Source: Paraburkholderia solisilvae (lineage in GTDB: Bacteria; Pseudomonadota; Gammaproteobacteria; Burkholderiales; Burkholderiaceae). Taken from it: DNA of 64,000 nucleotides. Made by a program: the position numbers and the translations under genes. Of this stretch, positions 50,186 to 59,670 are shown piece after piece. Each line of letters starts with the position of its first letter. Position 1 is the stretch's first letter. Where the stretch lies: assembly GCF_902859875.1 (NCBI RefSeq), contig NZ_CADIKF010000003.1, positions 124,001 to 188,000 of the forward strand, written 5' to 3'. The notes beneath the pieces were generated by a model. The model was given only the letters and a program-made list of their open reading frames with translations. It had not been told where the DNA came from and made no database searches.

Positions 50186-51535
50186 TCAGGCTTGCCTGAG
50201 GCTTACATCGAGCGCGCGCGCGGCGACGCGATCGCCCTCCGACACGAGCGGCACACGAAATACCGTCTGCCGGTTGTGACCCGCCGCCGCCGGCGAATCC
50301 CACATCAATTCGATCTTCGGGCGGCGCAGCCAGCCCGCGAGACTGGCGCGCTGCGTCGGCCGCGCGTCAGCCGCGGATGACGTCAACACCGGGACACGGC
50401 CTGCGCCAGCCGCCGCCGGTGCGCCGGTCGAAGCCGCCTCAGGTTGCTGATCCTGCGTACTTGCGTCATCGCCGCCGGCTGTCATCGGCGCATTGTCCGC
50501 GGACGATGCGCCGGTCTCGCCCGCTGCTGCGGCGGCGTCCGGCTCGTGCGCGTCGGTGTGCTGCGTGAGCGTGCCCGGCGCGGTCACGCCGGATGCGTCG
50601 GCGCGCAAGGCAACCGTGCGTGGCGCGGCATCATGCGCGACGGCCGCATCGGGCTCAGCCTCGCCGGATACGTTGGCGCGCGAGCTAACGGCGTTTCGCG
50701 CCGCATCCGACGAAGGCCCCGCATTGGGCGCAGCGTCGTCGCCCGCCGCATCGGCACGCGGCCCGGCAGCGCCTGACGCGGCATCAAACGAAACGCCCGC
50801 ACCGGTCGCAACGTCGCCCGCCGCGTCGGCACGCGGCCCGGCAACACCGGCTGCCGCCGAACCCGAACCCGGCGCATCCGGCTCCGCGCCACTCGCGCCC
50901 CCTGCGCGGCGCGCGCCGCCGGCCGGCGTGTCCGGCCAGCGCACGGACAGTTCGCGCGCATCGTACTGGCCAACCTTACGGCTTTCCATCCAGACCACCG
51001 CGGTGCGCGTCACATGATCAATCGAAATCGCGTAGCGGCCAATCGCAAAGCGGCGTGCGCCGATATTCGTGCGCCACAGCGCGCGCGGCCGGCAGATCCA
51101 TAGCACGGCCGCGTAGAGCGCGGGCGCCGCGATCAGCCAGCCGTTGGTCGCCGCGACCGCATGAACGGCGCGCCGCCAGCCGACCGCCCACACGAACGCG
51201 CCGACCGACCAGACAGCAAACAGAAAACCAAGCAACGCGAACAGCCGCAGCGCCTGCCGTAGCCATTGCGGCAGCGGATGGAACGGACGCTCGGCGCGGG
51301 CGCGCGCGCCCGGCAGGAAAATTAGCAGAAACAGGAAGACGAGGTTGATGCAGGCCCACGGCGATGATGCCATCGCGGACAACGCGGTCAAAATGTCCAT
51401 TTCGGACATCGAGAACAGCCAGCGCGCGAGAATCACGAGACCGATCGCACGCAGCGCGAAGATCGTACCGGCACCCGGCACCGCATTCGCACGCGTCTGT
51501 TTCGTTCTCGCCAAAGCCCCTCTCCTCGTGTCCAT
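50186..51535 (-). CDS. Hypothetical membrane protein with an Ala/Asp-rich repeat region
   Basis: A 449-residue protein of unknown function. Residues ~25-150 hold about four hydrophobic helices (AIGLVILARWLF, CINLVFLFLLIFLPG, LFALLGFLFAVWSVGAFVWA, WLIAAPALYAAVLWI). A small beta-rich segment follows (ALWRTNIGARRFAIGRYAIS, TAVVWMESRKVGQYDARELS). Residues ~205-395 are Ala/Gly/Asp/Pro-rich with four loose repeats of about 25 residues (RADAAGD at 235, 260, RANVSGE at 286, RADASG at 311). A conserved-looking end (IELMWDS, VFRVPLVSEGDRVAARAL) closes it. The start is ATG 51533-51535. Confidence 0.75.
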   Translation of the reverse strand: MDTRRGALARTKQTRANAVPGAGTIFALRAIGLVILARWLFSMSEMDILTALSAMASSPWACINLVFLFLLIFLPGARARAERPFHPLPQWLRQALRLFALLGFLFAVWSVGAFVWAVGWRRAVHAVAATNGWLIAAPALYAAVLWICRPRALWRTNIGARRFAIGRYAISIDHVTRTAVVWMESRKVGQYDARELSVRWPDTPAGGARRAGGASGAEPDAPGSGSAAAGVAGPRADAAGDVATGAGVSFDAASGAAGPRADAAGDDAAPNAGPSSDAARNAVSSRANVSGEAEPDAAVAHDAAPRTVALRADASGVTAPGTLTQHTDAHEPDAAAAAGETGASSADNAPMTAGGDDASTQDQQPEAASTGAPAAAGAGRVPVLTSSAADARPTQRASLAGWLRRPKIELMWDSPAAAGHNRQTVFRVPLVSEGDRVAARALDVSLRQA

Positions 51536-51677
51536 GATGCCGCCCGCGCATTTTGCGGCACGGCCATTATAGGGATATTGCGAGACCGGCTCATCCCTGC
51601 GCACGCCGAACGCGCCGCTCAATGCGTTGCGCATCCCGACGTTGCGCTTCCAGGTGCTTCCCGGCGCCCCAGACGCA

Positions 51678-51715
51678 ACGACGCCCCGCGTGCACTCCAG
51701 CACGCGGGGCGTCGT
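51678..51715. terminator. 15-bp hairpin downstream of the GT4 gene
   Basis: ACGACGCCCCGCGTG (51678-51692) and its exact complement (51701-51715) enclose an 8-nt loop. The T-run is poor, so termination is likely but not textbook. Confidence 0.55.
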
Positions 51716-51762
51716 CAGAACCTCGTGACGCAAGCGCCGCAAGCGCGGCGCGCGCTTTCAGC

Positions 51763-52827
51763 CTAGCTTGCGTTGACTTCGCGCAGCACCGTGCGGCGCT
51801 TCTGGCGCAGCAGTTCCTCGTAGGTCGCGACGTAGTTGCGCGCCATCACCTTCGACGAGAAGCGCGCTTCGAACGCCTTGCGCACGGTCGCGCGCGGCAG
51901 TTGCGACAGACGCTTGACGGCGGCGACCGCGCTGATTTCGTCTTCGACGACGAAACCCGACACGCCGTTCTCGATCACTTCCGGCACCGAACCGCGCTTG
52001 AACGCGATCACCGGCGTGCCGCACGCCATCGCTTCGATCATCACGAGGCCAAACGGCTCCGGCCAGTCGATCGGGAACACCAGTGCGTGCGCGTTGCCGA
52101 GGAACTCACGCTTTTCGGCTTCGCCGATTTCGCCGATGTACTCGACGTGCGGGAGCGCCATCAGTGGCTTGATCACTTCTTCGTAATAGGCGCGATCGGC
52201 CTTGTCGATCTTGGCGGCAACCTTGAGCTTCATGCCAGCCTGGCCGGCGATGTGGATTGCCCGGTCGAGGCCCTTCTCCGGCGAGACGCGACCGAGAAAT
52301 GCGAGGTAACCCGGCTCGACGTTGGGGATCGGCGTAAGCACGTTTTCCGGCAGACCGTGGTAGACCGTCTGCAGCCAGTTGGCCTGCAGCAGCGGCTGGC
52401 GCTGGTTGTCCGAAATCGACACGACCGGCACGTCGCTGAACGTGTTGAAGACCGGCTGCAGTTCGGGCAGATCGAGACGGCCGTGCATCGTGGTCAGGAA
52501 CGGCACCGGCTGGCGTGCGAACAGCGAGAACGGGTAATAGTCGATGTGGAAATGCAGCACGTCGAATTCGTCCGCGCGGCGGCGCACTTCTTCGAGCAGC
52601 AGCATGTGCGGCGCCATCACGTCGCGGATCGTCGGGTCCAGACGCAATGCTTGCGGCCAGAACGCTTCGAGCTTCGCCGAAGTTTGCGAATCGCCGCTTG
52701 CGAACAACGTCACGTCGTGACCTTGCTCAACCAGTGCTTCCGTCAGATAAGACACGACCCGTTCCGTACCGCCGTACAGCTTCGGCGGAACCGCCTCGTG
52801 CAACGGAGCAATTTGAGCGATTCGCAT
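51763..52827 (-). CDS. GT4-family glycosyltransferase
   Basis: A 354-residue GT-B retaining glycosyltransferase. The acceptor-side loop PPKLYGGTERVVSYL, the donor-domain start YLAFLGRVSPEKGLDRAI and the sugar-nucleotide EX7E motif in WPEPFGLVMIEAMACGTPVI are present. These single-domain GT4 enzymes resemble MSMEG/AviGT4-like proteins; the sugar is unknown. GAGGAG precedes ATG 52825-52827 at 8 nt. It diverges from the ABC exporter across an 830-nt gap and has its own promoter. Confidence 0.9.
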   Translation of the reverse strand: MRIAQIAPLHEAVPPKLYGGTERVVSYLTEALVEQGHDVTLFASGDSQTSAKLEAFWPQALRLDPTIRDVMAPHMLLLEEVRRRADEFDVLHFHIDYYPFSLFARQPVPFLTTMHGRLDLPELQPVFNTFSDVPVVSISDNQRQPLLQANWLQTVYHGLPENVLTPIPNVEPGYLAFLGRVSPEKGLDRAIHIAGQAGMKLKVAAKIDKADRAYYEEVIKPLMALPHVEYIGEIGEAEKREFLGNAHALVFPIDWPEPFGLVMIEAMACGTPVIAFKRGSVPEVIENGVSGFVVEDEISAVAAVKRLSQLPRATVRKAFEARFSSKVMARNYVATYEELLRQKRRTVLREVNAS

Positions 52828-53655
52828 GTGAAGAACTCCTCGTAAAAGATCAGGCTAAGTAACTGCAGTTTGTAAAAGCGACTCGCGTGCTCGCCAAGGT
52901 TGCATGGCCGGTTGCGACGCCGGCGCATAGCGGCTTCTTCGAGAAATTCTGCGATGGATCGCCTGGTAGGCACGCCAGCATTGGCCACCGTCACCCGCCG
53001 TACTCGCGGTAAACGCACCGCAAGCGCAAGCGTTGACAAATGTCAGTCATCCGGCCGACCGAGCACGCATTATCAATGCCGACCCGTTAGGATGGCGCGC
53101 ACATTTCAAAGACTTTACGTTGTTACAAAGGGGAAACACTTTGCAAACCCTTGTTTTCTAAGACAGTTCTACATTAAGAGCCTTGTACTGGCGCGCGTCG
53201 CGAAAGTGTGTTTCAGGCCAGTGTTTTGATGCGATGCAACCGCACGATCCCACCCCGTATCGGCCCGTTCTTCCGACTGGCCGGCGTCGTTTGCGGATCG
53301 GCATATGGCCCCCTGGATGCCCGCGCCGCAGGCCCCGTTCCTGCTTTGCAACGCATCGGAGCGATGTTTTACACCGTTGTCGCGTATAACGCAGCGCATC
53401 ATACAGGGGCATCGAAGCGCTTCCTGCACCCGCAACACCCCACGACGCCCAATTTGAATGCAAACTGTAATTATATCTCGAAAAACTGCGAGCCACGTGG
53501 CTGGCCTAGCCCACAGGCAGTTCGCAGCCAAGCGTCACACGCCAGTCATCTTGAAATGATTTGCGTCCGGCGCTGCCGTAATTCGACTTTCCGCGGGCCG
53601 AATTCCGTTTTGCATGTTTACAATGCGGAACCTACGCTGTGTTACGAGGCTACCC
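52828..53655. other. About 830 nt without a supported gene
   Basis: The right part (53040-53230 and 53440-53640) is clearly richer in A/T than the surrounding genes. Several open frames exist on both strands but none has a ribosome site, third-position GC bias or a recognisable domain. It holds the GT4 promoter at the left end. Confidence 0.55.
52869..52897 (-). promoter_or_regulatory. Promoter of the GT4 glycosyltransferase
   Basis: On the minus strand TTGGCG (52892-52897) and TACAAA (52869-52874) are 17 nt apart, about 42 nt upstream of the ATG. Confidence 0.45.
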
Positions 53656-53698
53656 GTGACCGATGACCTAACCCGACTTCAGACGACAGCACGCACAA

Positions 53699-55537
53699 TT
53701 GGAACATCTCACCATTGCCCAGCGTAATGCCCATAACGCAAAGCTCGCGAGCTATGCGGAACGGCCGCTTGCGTTCCTATTTCGCTTTATCCGCCGCCAC
53801 CCGTTCGCGCATTCGGTGGTGCTGTGCAGCGTGTTCGCCGCGGTCGGCTGCGCGCTCGCGTCGCAATACGCGATCAAACATCTGATCGATGTGCTGGGCC
53901 AGGGGCGGCACCATCCCGGGCCGCTGTGGGGCGCGTTTGCGATCCTCGTCGGCCTGATCGCCGCGGACAACCTGCTGTGGCGCGTCGGCGGCTGGTTCGC
54001 CGCGCACACCTTCGTCGCCGTCACCGGCGACCTGCGCCGCGACCTCTTTCAGTACCTGAGCGGCCATTCGCCGACCTACTACGCGGAAAAGCAGCCAGGC
54101 ACGCTCGCGAGCCGGATCACCGCCACGTCAAATGCGGTATACACGGCGGAAAACACCACCGCCTGGAATGTGCTGCCGCCGTGCATCGCGGTGGTCGGCG
54201 CCATCGTGATGATCATCGCGGTCAATCCGCTGATGGCCGCCGCGCTGCTGACCTGCTCGGCGATCCTCGCAGTCGTGCTGTACAAGCTTGCCGGGCGCGG
54301 TTCGGCGCGCCACCAGACGTTCGCCTCCAAAGCGGCGGCCGTTGACGGCGAGCTGGTCGACGTGATCGGCAACATGGCGCTGGTGCGCGCGTTCGGCATG
54401 ACGTTTCGCGAACAGAAGCGTTTCGGCGCGACGGTCAAGGCCGAAATGGACGCGCGCCAGAACAGCTTGCTGTATCTGGAGCGGCTGCGCCTGCTGCACG
54501 CGGTGATCACCGCGCTGCTGTCCGCGGGGCTGCTCGGCTGGGCGCTGTGGCTGTGGGATCACGGGCGTGCGACGTCCGGCGACATCGTGCTCGTCAGCTC
54601 GCTCGGCTTCACGATCCTGCACGGCACGCGCGACCTCGCGGTCGCGCTGGTCGACGTCACGCAGCACGTCGCGCGTCTGGCCGAAGCGGTGAAAACGCTG
54701 CTCGAGCCGCACGGCATGCCGGATCGCAACGACGCGACCCAGTTGATCCCGCAAGGCGGGCGCGTCACGTTCGACAAGGTCACGTTCGCCTATCCGCGCC
54801 GCCGGCCGATTCTCGACCACTTCGACCTGAATATCGAGCCGGGTCAGCGCGTCGGCCTGATCGGCAAATCGGGCGCCGGCAAGTCGACCGTACTCGCGCT
54901 GCTGCAGCATTTTTACGAACCGCAAGGCGGGCAGATCAAGATCGACGGCCAGGACATCGCGGGCATCACGCAGGAAAGTCTGCGCGGCGCGATCGCACTG
55001 GTGCCGCAGGACATTTCGCTGCTTCATCGCACGATTTACGAAAACATCGCGTACGGCCGGCCCGACGCGTCGCGCGAAGAAGTGCTCGCGGCCGCGCGTG
55101 ACGCGCGCTGCACGGACTTTATCGAAGCGATGCCGGAAGGTTTCGATACGATCGTCGGCGATCGCGGCGTGAAGCTGTCGGGCGGCCAACGGCAGCGCAT
55201 CGCGATCGCGCGCGCAATCCTCAAGGATTCGCCCATCCTGCTGCTCGACGAAGCGACCTCCGCGCTCGACAGCGCGTCGGAAGAAGCGATCCAGAAGGCG
55301 CTCGACCGGCTGATGGTCGGCCGCACGGTGATCGCGATCGCCCACCGGTTGTCGACGCTGCACAACTTCGACCGCATCATCGTGATGAGCACTGGCAAGG
55401 TGATCGACGACGGCAGCCCGGAAGAGCTGCGCAACCGTCCGGGTCTCTATCGCGATCTGCTGACCAAACAGTTCGGCAAGACGAACACGCTGCACGTGGG
55501 CGGCAGCAAGAAGATCGACGAACAGCACGTGGCCTGA
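53699..55537 (+). CDS. ABC transporter, fused permease and ATP-binding protein
   Basis: A 612-residue half-transporter of the exporter type. Six helices lie in residues ~30-320, and a nucleotide-binding domain has Walker A GKSGAGKST, Q-loop LVPQDISLLHRTIYENIAYG, signature LSGGQRQR, Walker B ILLLDEATSALD and the switch histidine in IAIAHRLST. The only start in this frame is TTG 53699 without a ribosome site. A well-placed GTG at 53656 behind GAGG opens a neighbouring frame that would join this one if one G at 53701-53702 were absent, so a frameshift is likely. The substrate is unknown. Confidence 0.88.
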   Translation: MEHLTIAQRNAHNAKLASYAERPLAFLFRFIRRHPFAHSVVLCSVFAAVGCALASQYAIKHLIDVLGQGRHHPGPLWGAFAILVGLIAADNLLWRVGGWFAAHTFVAVTGDLRRDLFQYLSGHSPTYYAEKQPGTLASRITATSNAVYTAENTTAWNVLPPCIAVVGAIVMIIAVNPLMAAALLTCSAILAVVLYKLAGRGSARHQTFASKAAAVDGELVDVIGNMALVRAFGMTFREQKRFGATVKAEMDARQNSLLYLERLRLLHAVITALLSAGLLGWALWLWDHGRATSGDIVLVSSLGFTILHGTRDLAVALVDVTQHVARLAEAVKTLLEPHGMPDRNDATQLIPQGGRVTFDKVTFAYPRRRPILDHFDLNIEPGQRVGLIGKSGAGKSTVLALLQHFYEPQGGQIKIDGQDIAGITQESLRGAIALVPQDISLLHRTIYENIAYGRPDASREEVLAAARDARCTDFIEAMPEGFDTIVGDRGVKLSGGQRQRIAIARAILKDSPILLLDEATSALDSASEEAIQKALDRLMVGRTVIAIAHRLSTLHNFDRIIVMSTGKVIDDGSPEELRNRPGLYRDLLTKQFGKTNTLHVGGSKKIDEQHVA

Positions 55538-55600
55538 TGATGGAACCGCCGGTGGCGGGCGGGAACAGCCGCCTCGCGGCCTGCCGCGCGTCGAATGAAA

Positions 55601-55635
55601 AAAACCGCTTCGAATGGTGTGTTCGAAGCGGTTTT
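55601..55635. terminator. Bidirectional terminator between the ABC gene and otsA
   Basis: A 14-bp perfect stem AAAACCGCTTCGAA/TTCGAAGCGGTTTT has a 7-nt loop. A- and T-runs on both sides suit both converging genes. Confidence 0.88.
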
Positions 55636-55783
55636 TATTTGAGCGGCCGCAAACGTGAGCAGCCAGCCGGCAGCGACGTGGCGCGATGTGCAAGCGCATG
55701 GAAAATCTTGCAACCGCACGCATGGCGAGGCTCGCGCGGTGCCGACCCGACGCGCAGCGGCACCCCACCTGCCACGACGCCAA

Positions 55784-57235
55784 TCAGTTCGCTACACCCG
55801 TCCGTTCTTCGCGTTGCGACGCTTCATCGACAGACGGCGACGGCTCCACGCGCTGCAGGTCGCGCATGAAGTTATCGCGCCACACTGACACATTGTTCTC
55901 GCGCAACTGCGCGATCATGTCCCGATAGCGCGCCTGCCGCTCGGCGAGCGGCATCGACAACGCGGCGGCCAGCGCATCGGCCATATCGTCGATATCGACC
56001 GGGTTCACGATCAGCGCGCCGGTCAGCTCCTGCGCGGCGCCCGCGAAGCGCGACAGCACCAGCACGCCCGGGTCCTCCGGATCCTGCGCGGACACATACT
56101 CTTTCGCGACCAGATTCATGCCGTCGCGCAGCGGCGTCACATAGCCCACGTGCGCGGTGCGAAACAGCGCCGCCAGCACCGGCCGCTCATACTGCCGATG
56201 GATATAGAGAATCGGCGTCCAGTCGAGCTCCGCAAATCGGCCGTTGATACGGCCGGATTCGCCTTCGAGCTGCAGCCGGATTTCCTGGTACGCGTGCATA
56301 TCGGCGCGCGTCGGCGGCGCGATCTGCAGGAACGACACGTTGTTGCGCTGGGCCGGCGCCTGGTCGAGCAGCCGCTCGAATGCGCGGAAGCGCTCGACGA
56401 GCCCCTTCGAATAATCGAGCCGGTCGACGCTCATGATCAGCTTGCGCGTGTGCAGCGTCGCTTTCATTGTGCGCACCGGCTTGCCGCGCTCGCCCGCCTT
56501 CGCGAGTTCGGCGATCTCGTCGGGGTAGACGCCGATTGGATACGCGGCCGCGCGCAGCGTGCGGCCGAATGCATGGATCAGCACGGGCTCGGCCGCCGCC
56601 GCGGGCCGCGCATCGATGCTGCCGCCCGCTTCATGAACGACGTAATCGCAGAACGCGCGCAAATCGGGCGTGGTCTGAAAACCGAGCAGATCGAACGAGC
56701 ACAGTGCTTCGACCAGCGCGCGATGCGGCGGCACCGCGAGCAGCACTTGCGATGCGGGAAACGGAATATGCAGGAAAAAGCCGATGCGGTTTGTCACACC
56801 TGCCGCGCGCAGCGCCTGCGCGAACGGGATCAGATGATAGTCGTGCACCCAGATCACATCGTCGGCGCGCAACAGCGGTACGAGCTGCTGCGCGAGCCAC
56901 GCGTTCACGCGGCAATAGCCTTCGAAATCGTGGCGGTCGTATTGCAGCAGATCGGCGCGGTAATGAAACGCGGGCCATAGCGTGGCGTTCGAAAAACCGC
57001 GGTAGTACTGATCGTAGTCGCGCCGCACGAGGCCGATCGTCGCAAACGTGACGGGGCCGCGCTCCTCGAGCTTGATCTGCGGCTGCCCCGACGCGAGCAC
57101 GTCGCCGCTCCAGCCGAACCACATGCCGCCGGTTTCTTTCAGCGCATCGTAGACACCGACTGCGAGGCCGCCCGCCGCGGGGCCGCCTTCGGAAATCGGC
57201 GCAACCCGGTTCGATACGATGATGAGGCGGCTCAT
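55784..57235 (-). CDS. otsA: Trehalose-6-phosphate synthase
   Basis: A 483-residue GT20 enzyme that joins UDP-glucose and glucose-6-phosphate. The N-terminal SRLIIVSNRVAPI, glycine loop GGLAVGVYDAL, VIWVHDYHLIPFAQAL, FFLHIPFPASQVL, SVDRLDYSKGL and TPLRDGMNLVAKEYV are all present. The ATG at 57233-57235 gives this standard N-terminus. It follows otsB by 85 nt on the same strand, forming an otsB-otsA operon for the osmoprotectant trehalose. Confidence 0.96.
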   Translation of the reverse strand: MSRLIIVSNRVAPISEGGPAAGGLAVGVYDALKETGGMWFGWSGDVLASGQPQIKLEERGPVTFATIGLVRRDYDQYYRGFSNATLWPAFHYRADLLQYDRHDFEGYCRVNAWLAQQLVPLLRADDVIWVHDYHLIPFAQALRAAGVTNRIGFFLHIPFPASQVLLAVPPHRALVEALCSFDLLGFQTTPDLRAFCDYVVHEAGGSIDARPAAAAEPVLIHAFGRTLRAAAYPIGVYPDEIAELAKAGERGKPVRTMKATLHTRKLIMSVDRLDYSKGLVERFRAFERLLDQAPAQRNNVSFLQIAPPTRADMHAYQEIRLQLEGESGRINGRFAELDWTPILYIHRQYERPVLAALFRTAHVGYVTPLRDGMNLVAKEYVSAQDPEDPGVLVLSRFAGAAQELTGALIVNPVDIDDMADALAAALSMPLAERQARYRDMIAQLRENNVSVWRDNFMRDLQRVEPSPSVDEASQREERTGVAN

Positions 57236-57320
57236 GACGCGCGGTTCCCCGATTGAAGACGCAGCAGACCCGCGGCAGGCGGCGGCGCAATGAAAAATAG
57301 GGAAGAAGCCGGCAGCCGCT

Positions 57321-58070
57321 TCATGCGTGGCGCGCCGCCGCGACCACCGCCGCGAGCCATTCATGCAGCGCGCTCACCGAATCGACGCGCGTGCGCGCAA
57401 CCGTATCGCCGCCGCCGACCTTGATCGACACGCCCCCGTTCGCGTTGGCGACCGCAAAGCCCTTTTCGTCGGTCAGATCGTCGCCGGCGAACACCGGCTT
57501 GCGGCCCGCGAACGGCGGCTCGTCGAGGAACGCGCGCAGTGCGCGGCCCTTGTCGACATCCTTCGGTTTGATTTCGTAGACCATCTTGCCCGGCTGCAGC
57601 ACATAGGCGCCCGGGTACTCGGCCACGAGGCGCGCGGTCGCCGCACGCGCGAGCGGTTCACGGTCCGGCGCATTGCGGTAGTGCAGCGCAAGCGACGCGC
57701 CCTTGATCTCGAGCAGCATGCCCGGATGCTGGTTGACGACCTCCGCGAGCACCTGCTCCATGCGCAGCAGACGGTCGTCGTTGAAGCCGACGCGCTGTGT
57801 GTCGCCATTGGCGTCGCGCCGCTCGGCGCCGTGCAGACCGGCGACCGGCAGATCCGGCATGCGCAGGAAGCCGTCGATGCTGTCGATGCCGCGCCCCGAT
57901 ACGATCGCGACGGCGCCGTGCGTCAGCGCGCGCAGTTCGGTCAGCAACGCGAGTGTATCGGCCTGCACGAGCACGCCGTCGGGAGTCGGAGCGAGCTCGA
58001 CGAGCGTGCCGTCGAAGTCGAAGAAGAACGCGAATTCGGTTGGAGCGAGAACTGCGGGAGGTGCTTGCAT
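57321..58070 (-). CDS. otsB: Trehalose-6-phosphate phosphatase
   Basis: A 249-residue HAD-superfamily phosphatase that removes phosphate from trehalose-6-phosphate. The nucleophile motif FFDFDGTLVELAP, AIVSGRGIDSIDGFL, GLHGAERRD and the final acidic motif VFAGDDLTDEKGFAV are present. I choose ATG 58068-58070 (MQAPPAVLAPTEFAF) from family length; the upstream open frame adds about 160 implausible residues. Its ribosome site is weak. Confidence 0.95.
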   Translation of the reverse strand: MQAPPAVLAPTEFAFFFDFDGTLVELAPTPDGVLVQADTLALLTELRALTHGAVAIVSGRGIDSIDGFLRMPDLPVAGLHGAERRDANGDTQRVGFNDDRLLRMEQVLAEVVNQHPGMLLEIKGASLALHYRNAPDREPLARAATARLVAEYPGAYVLQPGKMVYEIKPKDVDKGRALRAFLDEPPFAGRKPVFAGDDLTDEKGFAVANANGGVSIKVGGGDTVARTRVDSVSALHEWLAAVVAAARHA

Positions 58071-58437
58071 CGGTTTGTCTTGCCTTTCAGCCGCTTTCAG
58101 CCGGAAAAGTGTGCGCATCTTACCGCGCATCGGTCGATTAATCGAGACATCGGAGCGGGCGGCCACAGGGATACACGGGGCCCACCACAGCCAACCGCAA
58201 GCCCACCGCGGATTTCGTTCGAAAATGGAACAATCCGGCTTCATCCGCCTTTCACGCGCTGCGTCATATTGCCCCGCCCGCCGCATCGGGCGGCCGAGGC
58301 GCGACGCAGCACCGGAAATTGCGCTAGAGTGGCTGCCACTGCCGCGAACCGCATTGTTGCCGTCTTTGCTCCAAATGGGCTGCACGAACGCGCCGTGCCG
58401 GCTCGCGATTCCCGATGTATCTCGATAAATCGAGTCG
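58071..58437. other. 367-nt gap between otsB and the SCO gene
   Basis: No gene is seen. A small perfect stem CTCGAT-AA-ATCGAG (58421-58434) ends 3 nt before the SCO GTG and could mask its ribosome site. Confidence 0.5.
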
Positions 58438-59154
58438 GTGATAAAGGCTTTGTTCCCCAAAATCTCTCTTACACGGCGGCGCGCCACACGCGCTGCAGAC
58501 GTCCGTCGCACAAGCAATGCCCGCTCGACCCGCGCGGCCCACCGGCGGGCGCCGCTCACCCGGTTCGCTGCGGTGCTGGCCGCCGCACTCTGCTCAGCGG
58601 CGCTGCTTGCCGCCTGCTCGCATCACGACGCGCCATGGCAACTGACTGACGTCTCCGGACATCTGCCGGATCTCGACTTCACGTTGACCGGCGACGACGG
58701 CAAGCCCGTCACCGGCGACGCATTCAGAGGCGATACGACGCTTGTCTATTTCGGCTACACGCATTGTCCCGACGTATGCCCGGAGACGATGGCGCGGCTG
58801 ATGCAGGTGCTCGGCAAGCTCGGCCCGGACGCGCAACGCGTGCGTATCCTGTTCGTCACGGTCGACCCCGCGCGCGACACGCCGCAAGCGCTGCACGACT
58901 ATGTCGGCGCGTTCGACGCCCAGCATGCGCGCGGCCTCACCGGCAGCGATGCGCAGATCAAAGGCCTCGCGCAACGCTACCGTGTCGCGTATCAGATGGA
59001 AAAGCGCGACCCCAACGGCAACTACGACGTGACGCACAGTTCGGCGGTGTATATCTTCGATGCGCAAGGCCACGCGCGGCTGCTCGCCACCGACCAGAAC
59101 ACGCCGGACCAGATCGCGCAGGATCTGCGACGTATCATTGAAGTCCGTTCCTGA
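58438..59154 (+). CDS. SCO1/SenC family copper protein
   Basis: This 238-residue thioredoxin-fold protein has a basic N-terminus, a membrane/lipoprotein signal (AALLAAC), the copper-binding CPDVCP motif in YFGYTHCPDVCPETMA, and the distal histidine in DVTHSSAVYIFD. SCO proteins help load copper into the CuA site of cytochrome oxidase on the outer face of the inner membrane. The start is GTG 58438, giving a long Arg-rich leader; a later start is possible. The copper chaperone follows 36 nt downstream. Confidence 0.92.
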   Translation: MIKALFPKISLTRRRATRAADVRRTSNARSTRAAHRRAPLTRFAAVLAAALCSAALLAACSHHDAPWQLTDVSGHLPDLDFTLTGDDGKPVTGDAFRGDTTLVYFGYTHCPDVCPETMARLMQVLGKLGPDAQRVRILFVTVDPARDTPQALHDYVGAFDAQHARGLTGSDAQIKGLAQRYRVAYQMEKRDPNGNYDVTHSSAVYIFDAQGHARLLATDQNTPDQIAQDLRRIIEVRS

Positions 59155-59190
59155 CGCTTTCCGCCGACGGTTCCCCGCTACCCACAATAG

Positions 59191-59670
59191 ATGATCAACA
59201 ACATGAGACCTCTGACTTCGATCCCATGCTACGGTTACGCGCTTGCCTTCGCCGTGATGTGCGCCGCCGGCACGCCCGCTCTCGCGGCCGGCGCCGGCGA
59301 GGCGATCACCGTGAAGAACGCGTGGGTCCGCTGGCTGCCGAACGACCTGCCCGCCGCCGGCTATGTGACGCTCGCGAACAGCAGCGACAAACCGATCGAT
59401 CTGGTCGACGTGTCGAGCGCCGATTACGGCAGCGCGATGCTGCATCAAACGGTATCGAGCGGCTCGACGCAGAAGATGGTGATGGTCGACAAGCTCACGG
59501 TGCCCGCGCATGGCGAAGCGCAAATCTCGCCGGGCGGCTATCACGTGATGCTCGAAGATGCGAAGCACAAGATCGCGCCGGGCGACACCGTGCATCTGAA
59601 GCTGCATTTCTCGGATGGCGAGACCGTCGATACGGCGTTTCCGGTGAAGTCGCCAGCGCAGACGAACTGA
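59191..59670 (+). CDS. Copper chaperone PCu(A)C
   Basis: A 159-residue periplasmic cupredoxin-like protein with a signal peptide (cleavage near PALAAGAGEA). The copper motif HxnM-x-HxM is seen as MLHQTVSSGSTQKMVMV and AHGEAQISPGGYHVMLED. PCu(A)C proteins pass Cu(I) to SCO and the CuA centre of cytochrome oxidase. Its position right after the SCO gene supports the same pathway and operon. Confidence 0.93.
   Translation: MINNMRPLTSIPCYGYALAFAVMCAAGTPALAAGAGEAITVKNAWVRWLPNDLPAAGYVTLANSSDKPIDLVDVSSADYGSAMLHQTVSSGSTQKMVMVDKLTVPAHGEAQISPGGYHVMLEDAKHKIAPGDTVHLKLHFSDGETVDTAFPVKSPAQTN

Noticed and set aside
53169..53666. Several 110-150-codon frames on both strands in the gap before the ABC exporter
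   Set aside because: They have no ribosome sites, overlap each other, and lack codon bias or recognisable domains.
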